A stretch of 64,000 nt of DNA from Bifidobacterium vansinderenii (GCF_002234915.1 NZ_NEWD01000005.1:1-64000), one strand, 5' to 3'; shown: positions 26,987 through 37,339, counted from the stretch's first letter. Notes: generated from the letters alone by a model not told the origin. Numbers and translations are program-made.

Positions 26987-29278
26987 TCAGCGTTCCACTC
27001 TGATCGCCGTTTCTCCCGCGGACAGCATGGCGTCGAGCACGGGCGAAACCGTTGTCATCCGGCTACTGTTGGCCACGGTCATCACCGTCACCGCGCTGCA
27101 TCCGGCCTTGACGATGCGACCGAAGTCGACCGTCGCCAACACGTCACCCGCACTCACCTGTTCTCCTTTGGACACCGCCATGGCAAAGCCCGTGCCATTC
27201 ATTCTCACTGTACCAATACCGATATGCACCAGCACTTCAATGCCGTCGTCGGTTTTGATGCCGAACGCATGACCGGTTTTGGCCACGGTCTTGAGCGTAC
27301 CCGATACCGGTGCGACCACGGTGGTTTCCGTTCCCTCCGCCGGCTCGCCCGCCGGCATGATGCCCACGCCCTCGCCGAGCGCGCGCGATGCGAACACGGG
27401 ATCGTTCACGTCGTCGAGCGCGATCGTATGACCGGGAACGGGTGCACCAATACAAGTGACGTCGTCGTCCGGCGAGTTCAGCGTGACGGCGGATTCGGAT
27501 TCGGGCGTCCCAGCCGAGTCAGCGGATTCGACGTCATCCGCAGGTTCGATGTTATCCGCAGGTTCGACGATCCGTCCGGGATCGGCAACGGCATCGTCAT
27601 TATGAGCAACGGCATCGCGACCATCATCACGGTGATCATCGCGGCCGTCATCATCACGTCCTACGGAAGAGACGCCGGCGGCACCGCGCGCACGCATGCG
27701 CTCGCGCTCCTCCGGAGTGCGGTAGTCGAGCGCCACGATCAGCAGCATCGGCACAAGGAATCCCACGCCGATCGCAACCACGTACACCCACATCGGGTCG
27801 AACAGCGGAATCGTCAGCAGCGACGTGAACGCGAACGCGCTGGCGGTGACCACATGCACCACCGCGCCCGACGGCGTGACCGACGGGAACATGAGACCCA
27901 GCACGCCGATCACCACACCGCCCGCCGCACAGCCGGCGAGCATACGGCGATAGACCAGCCGGTAACGCAGATGAATGCCGTACAGGCTCGGCTCGGTCAG
28001 ACCGCCAAGCAGACCGGCCGCCAGCGCGCCCGACGCCGTGGCGCGCATGGCCGCATTGCGTTCGCGCAACGACACGATGAGCACGCCGGCCGTGGACCCG
28101 AAGCACGCGAAATTCCATACGGCCATCGGCCCCTGAATGAAGTCGTAGCCGAGCAGCTGCACGTTCATGAGCATGAGCGCGTTGAGCGGCCAATGCAACC
28201 CGACGGGCACGAGGAACGGATAGATCAGCGGCAGCAGCACGGCGAATGCGAACGGCGCATGCACGCTCAGCCATGCCAACGCCGTGCAGATGCCGTTGCT
28301 CAGCCACACGCCGAACGGCCCGATCACGAATCCGGTGAGCGGCGTGATCACCGCCATGCATAGGAACGGCATGAACACCATGCGCATGTTCGCCGGCACC
28401 ACACGACGCAGACCGTGGTAGAGCCCGGCGAGCGCCAATACCATGAGCAGCGGCACGAACACGTTGCCGCTGTAGTCGCTCACCAGCATGGGAAGGCCGA
28501 ACACCGGCACCGTGCACGAGCGCGATCCCAGTGTGGCGTTGACCGAGCAGGAAGCGACCGGCAGATCCATGAGCCCCGTGTACTGCGGCGTCATGAACGC
28601 GGCCATGATCATGGCGCCCAGCCACGGATCCACCTTGAGTTTGCGCGACGCGTTGTACGCGACGATGATCGGCAGAAAGTAGAACACGCCCTTCCACATC
28701 GCGGTGACGAACATCCAGCCGGGCGATCCGACATCGGCCGTGCGCACGCCGAACGCGGCGACCAGATTGACGATGGCGATGACGATCGACGCGCCGAGCA
28801 GCACGCCGATGATCGGACGGAACGAATCGGACAGGTATTCGAAGAACCAGGCCAGCCAGCGTGTGCCGCGCTCGCGCAACGCCGTGGGTATGGGCGTGTC
28901 GGCAAGGGATGCGTCGGCCACGTTTGCGTTTGTGGTCACGGTCGTGGATTCGGTCGCAGCGGAACCGACGTCCATGCCGCCGAGGGGGGATCGATCGGCG
29001 ACCGGCACCCCGTCGGATTCGTCCGCCATGCCGGGCAGCGCCATCACGGCGTGGTAGACATCCTCCACATCGCCGCCGATGACCACCTGGTACCGGTCGC
29101 CCTGACGGGGAAATCCGGCCAGAACCGCGGGATTGGCGTCGATCGCCGCCTGATCGACCCGTGACGCGTCGACGAGCTCGAATCGCAGACGGGTGGCGCA
29201 ATGCGTGAGCCCCCGTACGTTGCCCGCTCCCCCGATGGCCGCGATGATCGCCCGCGCCGTATCACGTTCGCTCGCCAT
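26987..29278 (-). CDS. PTS EIIBCA permease, glucose/beta-glucoside type
   Basis: Imports and phosphorylates a hexose or beta-glucoside. A 763-residue protein in B-C-A order. The EIIB domain has the phosphocysteine Cys27 (GLTHCATRLRF). EIIC spans about residues 110-480, with about ten helices. A low-complexity acidic linker (many Asp and His-Asp repeats) follows. The EIIA domain has VAPVSGTLKTVAKTGHAFGIK and the phosphohistidine in EVLVHIGIGTVRM. It heads the PTS gene run and is followed by its likely antiterminator. Comparable single glucose PTS systems are known in Bifidobacterium longum. The start at 29278 follows GGAGAACGGG. Confidence 0.94.
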   Translation of the reverse strand: MASERDTARAIIAAIGGAGNVRGLTHCATRLRFELVDASRVDQAAIDANPAVLAGFPRQGDRYQVVIGGDVEDVYHAVMALPGMADESDGVPVADRSPLGGMDVGSAATESTTVTTNANVADASLADTPIPTALRERGTRWLAWFFEYLSDSFRPIIGVLLGASIVIAIVNLVAAFGVRTADVGSPGWMFVTAMWKGVFYFLPIIVAYNASRKLKVDPWLGAMIMAAFMTPQYTGLMDLPVASCSVNATLGSRSCTVPVFGLPMLVSDYSGNVFVPLLMVLALAGLYHGLRRVVPANMRMVFMPFLCMAVITPLTGFVIGPFGVWLSNGICTALAWLSVHAPFAFAVLLPLIYPFLVPVGLHWPLNALMLMNVQLLGYDFIQGPMAVWNFACFGSTAGVLIVSLRERNAAMRATASGALAAGLLGGLTEPSLYGIHLRYRLVYRRMLAGCAAGGVVIGVLGLMFPSVTPSGAVVHVVTASAFAFTSLLTIPLFDPMWVYVVAIGVGFLVPMLLIVALDYRTPEERERMRARGAAGVSSVGRDDDGRDDHRDDGRDAVAHNDDAVADPGRIVEPADNIEPADDVESADSAGTPESESAVTLNSPDDDVTCIGAPVPGHTIALDDVNDPVFASRALGEGVGIMPAGEPAEGTETTVVAPVSGTLKTVAKTGHAFGIKTDDGIEVLVHIGIGTVRMNGTGFAMAVSKGEQVSAGDVLATVDFGRIVKAGCSAVTVMTVANSSRMTTVSPVLDAMLSAGETAIRVER

Positions 29279-29503
29279 TGCCCGTTCTCCGTTCTCGCCG
29301 GTGTTCTCTCTGCGCATCGCCGGTCTTGCCTTTGATTCACCACAAACTTAGCCCGTTCCGCCGATTGCCGCACCGTCCCACGCCGACCTGTGCCATCCCA
29401 CACCGGCGAAAGTCGTCGAAACGTCAACACGGCGTCGGCGTTTCGACAGGGATTGTTCATTTCATGCACGCGTTTGCGCCGTTTCGTGTGGCAAGATGGT
29501 GTC

Positions 29504-31180
29504 ATGGTTGCTAAAAATGCGGGACTTCCCGCCACCCCAGAAGATCTGATCAACGTCGATGAGGTCATCGGCAAGTACTATGACCTCGTCCCCGACCCCT
29601 CGGTGCCCGAGCAGCGCGTGTCGTTCGGCACGTCCGGCCACCGTGGTTCCAGCCTGAAGACCTCGTTCAACGAGGCTCATATCGTCGCCATCTCACAGGC
29701 GATCGCCGAATTCCGCAAGAAGGACGGCGTCACCGGACCGCTGTACATCGGCCGTGACACGCACGCCCTGTCGGAGCCGGCGTGGAAGACCGCCATCGAG
29801 GTGCTCGTCGCCAACGGCGTGCGCGTGCGCATCGATTCGCGCGACGACTTCACCCCCACCCCCGTGGTCTCCCAGGCCATCCTGACGCACAACCGCGCGG
29901 CCGACAGCACCCAGCGTTTCAGCGGTGACGATCTGGCCGACGGCATCGTGGTCACCCCGTCGCACAACCCGCCCACCGACGGCGGCTTCAAGTACGATCC
30001 GCCGACCGGCGGCCCGGCTCCGGCCGAGACCACCAACGCGATCGCCGCCCGTGCGAACGAGCTGCTCGGCGACTACAAGTCCGTCAAGCGCGTGCCGTTC
30101 GAGCAGGCCGTCAAGTCCGATCTGGTGGAGCGCTTCGACTTCCGCGACCACTACGTGTCCGATCTGGGCAACGTGATCGACTTCGACGTGATCCGCAACA
30201 GCGGCGTGCGTCTGGGCATCGACCCGCTGGGCGGCGCCTCCGTGAACTACTGGCCGCTCATGAACGAGAAGTTCGGCCTGTCGATCGACGTGGTGCGTCC
30301 CGAGGTCGACCCGACCTGGCGCTTCATGACCATCGACCACGACGGCAAGATCCGCATGGACCCCTCCTCCACGTACGCGATGAAGGGTCTGGTCGACGAG
30401 CTCAACGCCGGCGCGTGGGACAAGTACGATCTCGTCGGCGGCACCGACCCGGACGCCGACCGTCACGGCATCGTCTGCCCGAACTGGGGCGTGATGAACC
30501 CGAACCACTACATCGCCGTAGTCGTCGAATACCTGTTCGGCGGCAACCGTCCCGACTGGCCGAAGGGCGCCGGCATCGGCAAGACGCTGGTGAGCTCCTC
30601 GCTGATCGACCGCGTGGCCGCCTCCATCGGCGCCAAGCTCGTCGAGGTGCCGGTGGGCTTCAAGTGGTTCGTCGACCCGCTGTTCAAGGGCGAGGTGGCG
30701 TTCGGCGGCGAGGAGAGCTCCGGTATGAGCTTCCTGCGTCGCGACGGCCGCGTGTGGACCACCGACAAGGACGGTCTGATCCCCGACCTGCTGGCCGCCG
30801 AGATCACCGCCAAGACCGGCAAGAACCCGGCCCAGCTGCATCAGGAGCAGGTGGAGCGCTTCGGCGAGAGCTGGTACAAGCGCATCGACACGCCCACCAC
30901 GCTCGAGCAGAAGCAGAAGTTCGCCACGCTGTCCGGCAGCGACGTGACCGCCACGCAGCTGGCCGGCGAGGACATCACCGCCAAGCTGACCGAGGCTCCG
31001 GGCAACGGCGCCAAGATCGGCGGTCTGAAGGTGACGACCAAGGACAACTGGTTCGCCGCCCGCCCGTCCGGTACCGAAAACATCTACAAGGTGTACGCCG
31101 AGTCCTTCGTCTCCCCCGAGGCACTGGACAAGGTGCTCGACGAGGCCGGCGCCGTGGTCGACAAGGCGCTGAGCGAGTAG
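29504..31180 (+). CDS. pgm: Phosphoglucomutase (alpha-D-glucose 1-phosphate/6-phosphate)
   Basis: Interconverts glucose 1- and 6-phosphate, feeding glycogen and surface-polysaccharide synthesis. A 558-residue protein, the usual length for the bacterial Pgm family. The catalytic Ser lies in [19 protein letters not shown]. The metal loop is [12 protein letters not shown], the sugar-binding loop is [10 protein letters not shown], and the phosphate-binding loop is [11 protein letters not shown]. The frame opens further upstream, but the start at 29504 gives the normal N-terminus. Confidence 0.96.
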   Translation: MVAKNAGLPATPEDLINVDEVIGKYYDLVPDPSVPEQRVSFGTSGHRGSSLKTSFNEAHIVAISQAIAEFRKKDGVTGPLYIGRDTHALSEPAWKTAIEVLVANGVRVRIDSRDDFTPTPVVSQAILTHNRAADSTQRFSGDDLADGIVVTPSHNPPTDGGFKYDPPTGGPAPAETTNAIAARANELLGDYKSVKRVPFEQAVKSDLVERFDFRDHYVSDLGNVIDFDVIRNSGVRLGIDPLGGASVNYWPLMNEKFGLSIDVVRPEVDPTWRFMTIDHDGKIRMDPSSTYAMKGLVDELNAGAWDKYDLVGGTDPDADRHGIVCPNWGVMNPNHYIAVVVEYLFGGNRPDWPKGAGIGKTLVSSSLIDRVAASIGAKLVEVPVGFKWFVDPLFKGEVAFGGEESSGMSFLRRDGRVWTTDKDGLIPDLLAAEITAKTGKNPAQLHQEQVERFGESWYKRIDTPTTLEQKQKFATLSGSDVTATQLAGEDITAKLTEAPGNGAKIGGLKVTTKDNWFAARPSGTENIYKVYAESFVSPEALDKVLDEAGAVVDKALSE

Positions 31181-31223
31181 TCGCGTAATCGGTCGTCGAA
31201 TCGATAACCGAGATACAAGCGAA

Positions 31224-31278
31224 ATACGAAAGGGGTCTGGCATCGCAGTACGACTGTGACGCCAGACCCCTTTCGTAT
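31224..31278 (+). terminator. Terminator of pgm
   Basis: An 18-bp perfect stem (arms 31224-31241 and 31261-31278, ATACGAAAGGGGTCTGGC) with a 19-base loop, directly after pgm. Confidence 0.8.
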
Positions 31279-31326
31279 GCATTCGCGCACGTTTCGTCAC
31301 CGTCAAGTCCGCGAACGGTCGGATAC

Positions 31327-31440
31327 GATTACGTTCCGTCATCTCAACAGAACGAAACGTAATCGAAGAGCGTTGTTCGGTTACGAACCGTTTCGCGGCG
31401 TCAACGGAACGTAATCCGAAAGACCGCCTTTCCGTTCCGT
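31327..31440. repeat. 52-bp dyad array A (about 2.2 units)
   Basis: Copies of GATTACGTTCCGT and its reverse complement alternate: forward at 31327, reverse at 31352, forward at 31379, reverse at 31404 and a partial forward near 31428. Starts recur every 52 bp on each strand and dyad centres fall every 26 bp (31345.5, 31371.5). A weaker copy of the forward arm lies at 31285. The array lies between the converging pgm and HtaA-like genes. The same motif forms array B at 44108-44367. Confidence 0.85.
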
Positions 31441-33983
31441 CATCGTCCGGCGAGCAGACGGTCGAGCGCGTCGGACGGGTCGAGTCCCAGACGGCGACGG
31501 ATGAGCCAGCCGCATCCCAGCGGCATCGCGGTCGCGGCGGCCACGCCGGCCGAACCGGCGGCGATGGTACGCGCATTGTCCTCGATCAGCGTGACCGTGC
31601 CGGCCTCGGCCAGGGGCTCGTCGTCGGATGCGGAGGAACGGCCGGCACGACTGCCGCCATTGTCGTTGCCGGAAGCGTCGTTCTTCTGCTGATCATCGGT
31701 CTTTTTCGCAGATGCCAATGATTTATTCCCGGTCGAACCGGACGCGGAGGCGGACGAGGCACCGCTGCCGCTGCCTCCGCTGCTCGACGTGGACGACGAG
31801 GAGCCGGAAGCGGACGATGCCGCCGCGCCGGCGGCCGTAGCCGCAGCGGGCGAATCGGCGGGAACGTCCACCGTGTACGAGGCGTCGAACTGCACGGACA
31901 TCGGCAGCGTGACCTTGGCGAAGTCGCGCGCGCCACCTGCCGTGTACCAGTAGGCGGACTGTCCGGTTTCCATCTGGAAGTCGACGAACGACTGCGGGAA
32001 CGATCCCCAGTATGCGGCGTTGCCGTCGTCTTTGGCCGCCTGTCCGCCGTGGTCGCCGCTTGCGGTCACCGCGACGCCAAGATAGTTCGGTGTGACAGTG
32101 AAGCCGTGCGCCGACTCGGCCTGGCTGAGGTTCACGCCCGTGATGTCGGCCACGTGGATGGTGCGCGGCGACAGCGTCACCCATTTGCCGGAGTCGGTCA
32201 TCGAGGATCCGTAGCCGGACGCGGTGGCGGTGAGCGCGCCGTTGCCGTTCGCGTCGAGCGTGAGCGTGGGGTCGGTGACGCTCCAGTAGGTCATGCCGCC
32301 GTAGTAGGCGACCGTCCATGATCCCTTCCATGAGATCGTGACGGAACCGTCCGACGCCATGACGCCGGAGCCGTTGGCGATCACCACCTGCGATTCGGTG
32401 TTGATCGATCGGCCGTCGGCGCGCTTGCCCATGGTAACGCCATCACCGCTGCGGGTGAGGCATCGGCTGTCCCACGACGCGCGCACCCATTGGCCGGACG
32501 AGTTCGGCTTTTCAATGCTGACGTTGCCGTCCACGGCCTTGTAGAGATCCTTCGTCCAGACCCTGGCGGATCCGGTGTTGCCCGCCTTGCCCGCAGAGAG
32601 GAAGTTGCAGTCGCCGTAGTAGGATGCTGAGTTCGTCTCGTCGTTCATGCCCCAGCGGAGGGTGACGTTCGAATAGGTGACGGTGGCGTTGCCGTCGGCG
32701 TCTCCGGAACCGCCGGCGCCGTTCCCGCTAGCGTCGCCGCCACCGTTCTCACCGTTGCCGGAATTGCCGGAATTGGAATCGCCACCGGAACCATTGTCAG
32801 GACCGTTGCCGGAACCGGTGTTGTCACCGTTGCCGGAACCGTTCCCGCCAACATCGCCGCCACCGTTCCCACCGTTGCCGGAATTGTCTCCGGATCCGCC
32901 GCCGCTACCGTCGCCGTCACCGGGATTCGATGGCGTATCGGGCGCGGGCGCGGCCTCCCCCCACGTGATGCTGATGGGCGACGCCACCTTGCGCGGCTGA
33001 ATGCTGTCAGAACCGCCGTCAGTGGTGTACCAGTACGACGTCTGTCCGGTCAGCTTGTTGAACGCCACCCATGTTTCGGGGAACGATCCCCACCATGCCG
33101 CGTTAGCGTCGGTCCGATCGGCCTGACCCTCCCCGACGTCCACGCCGAGGTAGTCGGGTTGTACGTCGATGCGTTCGTCGCCGAACACGATCTGATCGGC
33201 GTCGCCGTTCCCGGTTCCGGTCGTGAAATCGGCCAGATGAATGGTGGTGACCTCCAGCGTCGACCATTTGCCCGGATCATTGCGGTCGGCGCCGTACCCG
33301 GTGGCCGTGCCGGTGAGTGTTCCCTTGCCGTCCTTGATGTCGAGCACGGGGTCGGCGATCGACCAGTAGGTCATGCCGCCGTAGTAGACGATGGTGAACG
33401 ACGCGTCCTTCCATGCGATGTGCGCGGTGCCGGCTGCGGCGTTCACCGTTCCCTCGCCGCCGGTCAGTCGCACGATGTTCTCGGAGTACGTGGGTTCGGC
33501 ATCGGTCGCGCCCTGCGGTGTGAAGGTGAGTCCGCCGGTTCTGCCGCTGATGCTGGTGCCGTTGCGGTTCGTGCATCGTGTGTCGAACCCGGACACCTGC
33601 CGCAGGTCGCCGTTCGCATCGGGTTTGAGGATCTGCGCATGCGCGCTCTCATCGACCGTGCGATACAGCGGCTCGCCGTCGGTGTCGACGGAGTCGGCCG
33701 TCCAGATCGTGGCGCCGCCAGCGTTGCCCGTGGTGCCGGCGGACAGGGCGTTGCAGCCGCCCGCATACGATCCGCCGCCGCTTTCGGGATTCACGCCCCA
33801 GTCGAGCACGACGTCGGTCACCGTGGTATCGGTCGAGGAGGAGGACGAGGCGGCATCGGCACCGTTCGCCTTGGTTCCCGTGGCCGCGAACGCCGGCGCG
33901 ATGGCGGCCACCGATCCGGCGCCCACCGCCACGACCGTGGACAGCGCGCAGATGGTCTTCAGTACGGTCCGTCCCAAACTCAT
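31440..33983 (-). CDS. Surface protein with two HtaA-like domains
   Basis: An 847-residue exported protein. A signal peptide covers residues 1 to about 34 (ending APAFAATG). Two HtaA-like domains follow, about 55-350 and 445-705. Each has a Cys pair (GGCNALSAG with DTRC; GDCNFLSAG with DSRC), a YYGGMTYWS block and a GQ.(S/A)YWYT block. A Gly/Asn/Ser-rich linker joins them. A Ser/Gly-rich stalk and a C-terminal membrane segment (about 800-825) anchor it, without an LPXTG signal. HtaA domains bind haem in Corynebacterium. The start codon overlaps the stop of the gene before it (ATGA). GTG 33986 is an alternative start. Confidence 0.85.
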   Translation of the reverse strand: MSLGRTVLKTICALSTVVAVGAGSVAAIAPAFAATGTKANGADAASSSSSTDTTVTDVVLDWGVNPESGGGSYAGGCNALSAGTTGNAGGATIWTADSVDTDGEPLYRTVDESAHAQILKPDANGDLRQVSGFDTRCTNRNGTSISGRTGGLTFTPQGATDAEPTYSENIVRLTGGEGTVNAAAGTAHIAWKDASFTIVYYGGMTYWSIADPVLDIKDGKGTLTGTATGYGADRNDPGKWSTLEVTTIHLADFTTGTGNGDADQIVFGDERIDVQPDYLGVDVGEGQADRTDANAAWWGSFPETWVAFNKLTGQTSYWYTTDGGSDSIQPRKVASPISITWGEAAPAPDTPSNPGDGDGSGGGSGDNSGNGGNGGGDVGGNGSGNGDNTGSGNGPDNGSGGDSNSGNSGNGENGGGDASGNGAGGSGDADGNATVTYSNVTLRWGMNDETNSASYYGDCNFLSAGKAGNTGSARVWTKDLYKAVDGNVSIEKPNSSGQWVRASWDSRCLTRSGDGVTMGKRADGRSINTESQVVIANGSGVMASDGSVTISWKGSWTVAYYGGMTYWSVTDPTLTLDANGNGALTATASGYGSSMTDSGKWVTLSPRTIHVADITGVNLSQAESAHGFTVTPNYLGVAVTASGDHGGQAAKDDGNAAYWGSFPQSFVDFQMETGQSAYWYTAGGARDFAKVTLPMSVQFDASYTVDVPADSPAAATAAGAAASSASGSSSSTSSSGGSGSGASSASASGSTGNKSLASAKKTDDQQKNDASGNDNGGSRAGRSSASDDEPLAEAGTVTLIEDNARTIAAGSAGVAAATAMPLGCGWLIRRRLGLDPSDALDRLLAGR

Positions 33984-35284
33984 CACGCCGCCCCCGTCTC
34001 GGCTTCGACGCCCTGCACGGCATTCCGCGAGCGCAGACCGCCGCCAGGCACGAAGATGGAGGGGCGGGCATCGGCGGTAACGGACGAGCCTTCCCCGTTC
34101 ACCGTGACGGCCGTCTCGGCATCGGCGTCGGTCTCGAAATCGGCGGGCCGGCCTTCCGCCATAGCCTGCGCCTTGTCGGCCCGCGCCCGCTCCTTCAGCA
34201 GTCGCTCGTGCAGCTTCCGCCGGTGGCGTTCCGTCCTGATCTCCTCGCGGGCGCGCACGGTGGCAGCCCTGCGCTCGCGACGGGCCGCCTCCCGGTCCAA
34301 CGCCGCCGGCGAGATGCCAAGCAGTAGCGCCTTGGCCGCCAGGTATCCGCCGATTCCCGCGGCCAGCGCGATGGTCGAGATTCCCAGAATGACCACTGCG
34401 GCCACCAGCAGCCAGCCGGCCACGCCCAAGGTCGGGATGCTCGTCGTCATGTCGTTCCCCCTGCTTGTCGTTGCGGAGTCCGCAGCCGATGCCGCGGCGT
34501 TCGTCGTGTCGTTCGTACCGTTATCTTGCGTGTTCGCGCCATCCTGCTGACCGGTGCCGGCGGCAGCCGACTGATCGGCCTGGTTTGCGTCGGACCCATC
34601 CGTGGTCTCGGTGGCGGACTGGCCGGCCGCGGACTGACCATTCGTGGCCTGGTCGTCATTCGTCTGCTGCGCCGATGATGAACCAAACGTCATCGGCGTG
34701 AATGTCTCGTTGGTGGCGTTGGCCACGCCGTGCGCGCCGATCGTGATGATGCCGCACTGCACAGCCGTGCAGTCGACGCTCACCGGATTGTTCGACCGGT
34801 CGACGCTGGTGAATTTCGCGCCGGGCACCGTGATCGTTGCGCGCCACGTGCCGTCGGACGCGATCTGCCCGCCGTTGGCCGCCGACGCCGTGGGATCGCC
34901 CGGGAACGCGACGAACACGTCGTACCCCGTCGGATTGTTCTCGTCGTCGGGCACGTACCGGTAGGTCTCGCCGGTCACGCCGCCCTTTGACGGCTTCCAT
35001 GAATCCCCGTTCGGATCGCTGACCCATCCGAACAGCACGTAGATGCCGCCAAACCCGCCCTGCACCGACTGGAATCCGCTACCCGACAGGTCCACCGTGG
35101 TCGCGGCGTCCGGGTTCAGCGTGCCGCCCTGCACCGAAACCGACACCGTGGCGCCGGCCGCCCGCACGGGAACCGAACCCACCGTTCCGACCGTCGCCAG
35201 CGCGGCCAATGCGACCAGCATGGCGACCATCATCGCCGCCAGACGGGCGGGCGCCTTCTGCCTCATCGTCCTCGTCACCTTCAT
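33983..35284 (-). CDS. Exported single-pass surface protein of the haem locus (HtaB-like)
   Basis: A 433-residue protein. The signal peptide ends near PVRAAG (about 43). The exported domain, about 45-200, is beta-rich and resembles a domain seen next to HtaA domains in actinobacterial surface proteins (VSVQGGTLNPDAATTVDLSG, then IITIGAHGVANATNETFTPMTF). A Gln/Thr/Asn-rich linker follows. A membrane helix at about 283-312 leads into a basic cytoplasmic tail of about 110 residues (RREAARRERRAA). The GAG-containing ribosome-binding site overlaps the hmuV stop. The position suggests a role in passing the ligand to the transporter, which is inference. Confidence 0.75.
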   Translation of the reverse strand: MKVTRTMRQKAPARLAAMMVAMLVALAALATVGTVGSVPVRAAGATVSVSVQGGTLNPDAATTVDLSGSGFQSVQGGFGGIYVLFGWVSDPNGDSWKPSKGGVTGETYRYVPDDENNPTGYDVFVAFPGDPTASAANGGQIASDGTWRATITVPGAKFTSVDRSNNPVSVDCTAVQCGIITIGAHGVANATNETFTPMTFGSSSAQQTNDDQATNGQSAAGQSATETTDGSDANQADQSAAAGTGQQDGANTQDNGTNDTTNAAASAADSATTSRGNDMTTSIPTLGVAGWLLVAAVVILGISTIALAAGIGGYLAAKALLLGISPAALDREAARRERRAATVRAREEIRTERHRRKLHERLLKERARADKAQAMAEGRPADFETDADAETAVTVNGEGSSVTADARPSIFVPGGGLRSRNAVQGVEAETGAA

Positions 35285-35291
35285 CGATCTC

Positions 35292-36224
35292 CTAACTCAC
35301 ACCATCGCTCGAGCCATTCGCAACGTCGGCTTCAGCGCCCACGCCATCACCCACGCCAACGCTGCATCGGCCATACACGTTGCGCGCCACCACCGGTCGC
35401 CCTGGCACGATGATCAGCCCGCCGTCCGGATGCCGCAGCACGTCGATCGGGCACTGGTACACGTCGCTGAGCAGCTGCGGGGTCAGCACCTCCTCCGGCG
35501 TGCCCAGCGCGCGCAGCCGGCCGCGCTCCAGCAGCGCCACACGATCCGCCCACGCGGCAGCCGCATCCAGAGCGTGCACGATCACCACCACCGCGCAGCC
35601 GGCAGCCGCATACTCGCGACCCACACGCATCAGCATCTCCTGATGCTTCACATCCATGGCCGCGGTCGGCTCGTCCAGCAGCAGGATCGGTGCGGTCTGG
35701 GCCAGCACGCGGGAGAACGCGGCACGACCGCGCTCGCCGCCGGACAGCGACGCGTACACGCGGTCGGCAAGCGCCGTCACCTCGGTCGTGGCCATGGCGT
35801 CGTCAACGATCACGTCGTCGTTCATCTCCTGCGCAGTGCCCTCCCACGGAGCGCGGCCCATGCGCACGATGTCTCGCACGGAGAACGGGAACGTCACGTC
35901 CACGGACTGCAGCAGCACCGATCGGCGCATGGCCAGCTCCGTGGAATCCCATACGCCGGCGGGCTTGCCGAACAGGGAGATCTCGCCGTCGGTGAGCGGC
36001 ACGTCCCCGGTGATGGCGTTGAGCAGCGTCGATTTCCCGGCGCCGTTCGGGCCGACGAGCGCCAGCAGTTCGCCGGCACGCACGTCAAGGGCCACGCCCC
36101 GAAGCACGGCGCGCTCGCCGATGCTCACGCTCACGTTCGACAGTTCGAGTACGCAGTCGCCCGGTTTGGGCATATCGGGCGCAAGATGATCCGTGCGCCA
36201 CGGCAGTGAAAGAGTCATGGTCAT
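35292..36224 (-). CDS. hmuV: Haem/iron-type ABC transporter ATPase
   Basis: A 310-residue ABC ATPase of the FepC/HmuV type. The Walker A is GPNGAGKST, the signature is LSGGERGRAAF, the Walker B is ILLLDEPTAAMD and the switch His lies in IVHALDAAAA. GGGAGG lies 7 bases before the start at 36224. The start codon overlaps the hmuU stop (ATGA), so translation is probably coupled. A poorly conserved tail of about 25 residues follows the ATPase domain. Confidence 0.93.
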   Translation of the reverse strand: MTMTLSLPWRTDHLAPDMPKPGDCVLELSNVSVSIGERAVLRGVALDVRAGELLALVGPNGAGKSTLLNAITGDVPLTDGEISLFGKPAGVWDSTELAMRRSVLLQSVDVTFPFSVRDIVRMGRAPWEGTAQEMNDDVIVDDAMATTEVTALADRVYASLSGGERGRAAFSRVLAQTAPILLLDEPTAAMDVKHQEMLMRVGREYAAAGCAVVVIVHALDAAAAWADRVALLERGRLRALGTPEEVLTPQLLSDVYQCPIDVLRHPDGGLIIVPGRPVVARNVYGRCSVGVGDGVGAEADVANGSSDGVS

Positions 36225-37339
36225 GCCCAGCCTCCCGACTTGGAGCGGCTGCGTCGCAGCAGCCAGAAGAAGAACGGTCCGCCGACCAACGACGTGAGCA
36301 TGCCGATCGGCAGGTCGGCGAACGCGATGGTCGTGCGCGCGGCGAAGTCGGCGATCGTCAGCAGGAGCGCACCGCCCAGCGCGGACGCGGGCAGCAGCGT
36401 GCGATACCCCGGTCCGAGGATCATGCGCAGCAGGTGCGGCACCACGAGTCCGACGAACGAGATGATGCCGGCGAACGCCACGGCCGACGACACGAGCAAC
36501 GCCACGGCCAGCATGGCGATGAACCGCAGTCGTTCCACGTTCACGCCGAGGTGACGGGCGGGGCGTTCGCCCAACGACAGCAGGTCGAGTCGGCGGGCCA
36601 GCGTCTGCACGATGATCATGCCGATCACGCACATGGGTGCCACGAGCGCCACCTGCTGCCAGCGGCTGCCGTTGAACGAGCCCATCTGCCAGAACACGAT
36701 CTGGTCGCGCGCGCTGGTCGGCGCGGCGAACGTGAAGAACGCGATGAGTGCGCCGGCGATGGCGTTCACGGCCACGCCGGTGAGGATCAGCGTGACGATC
36801 TCGGTACGGCCGCCGCGACGGGCCAGCAGATACACGGCCACCGTGGTGCCCAGTCCGCAGACGAACGCGAGGAACGGCGTGGTGAACGATCCGAGAAACG
36901 TCCAGCCCATGAGGATCGAGCAGCTGGCGCCCACGGCCGCGCCCGACGATACGCCGACGGTACCCGGTTCGGCCAGCGGATTGCCGAACACGCCCTGCAT
37001 CACCGCACCGGCCACGCCGAGTGCCGCGCCGACGACAACGGCCATGGCGATGCGCGGGAACCGCACGTTCCACAATGCCTCGTTGCCGAACGCGCGGGAC
37101 GGTCCGTCGAGCCAGTGGATGCCGATGCGGTTGAGCACCGATCCGATCACCTGGTCGAAGGGGATGATGAGCTGGCCGAGTGATGCGGAGACGACGATCA
37201 TGACGATCAATGCCACCGTCATGACGAGGAACGTGACGGCGGTTCGACCCATGCGCGGTTCGGCGGCGAGGCCGAGGTTTGCGGCGTTGGTTCGTATGTG
37301 ATCGGCCCGCTGCGGGCGTTGTGTCGTTGCTGCGCTCAT
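36221..37339 (-). CDS. hmuU: FecCD-family ABC permease, haem/iron-siderophore type
   Basis: A 372-residue, roughly ten-helix permease. The FecCD signature segments are present: GAALGVAGAVMQGVFGNPLAEPGTVGVSSGAA near residue 110, RHLGVNVERLR near 265, and AGIISFVGLVVPHLLR near 295. The start overlaps the hmuT stop by ATGA (37336-37339), so the two are coupled. With the haem-like binding protein upstream and HtaA-type surface proteins in the same cluster, haem is the most likely substrate, but an iron-siderophore cannot be excluded. Confidence 0.92.
   Translation of the reverse strand: MSAATTQRPQRADHIRTNAANLGLAAEPRMGRTAVTFLVMTVALIVMIVVSASLGQLIIPFDQVIGSVLNRIGIHWLDGPSRAFGNEALWNVRFPRIAMAVVVGAALGVAGAVMQGVFGNPLAEPGTVGVSSGAAVGASCSILMGWTFLGSFTTPFLAFVCGLGTTVAVYLLARRGGRTEIVTLILTGVAVNAIAGALIAFFTFAAPTSARDQIVFWQMGSFNGSRWQQVALVAPMCVIGMIIVQTLARRLDLLSLGERPARHLGVNVERLRFIAMLAVALLVSSAVAFAGIISFVGLVVPHLLRMILGPGYRTLLPASALGGALLLTIADFAARTTIAFADLPIGMLTSLVGGPFFFWLLRRSRSKSGGWA

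Noticed and set aside
29279-29503. RAT antiterminator site for the LicT-like protein
   Set aside because: I could not find a RAT-like stem-loop overlapping a terminator in the EIIBCA leader.
31440-33983. Sortase-anchored protein with LPXTG
   Set aside because: The C-terminus has a membrane helix but no LPXTG-like motif; only the large HtaA protein has a variant (LSKTG).
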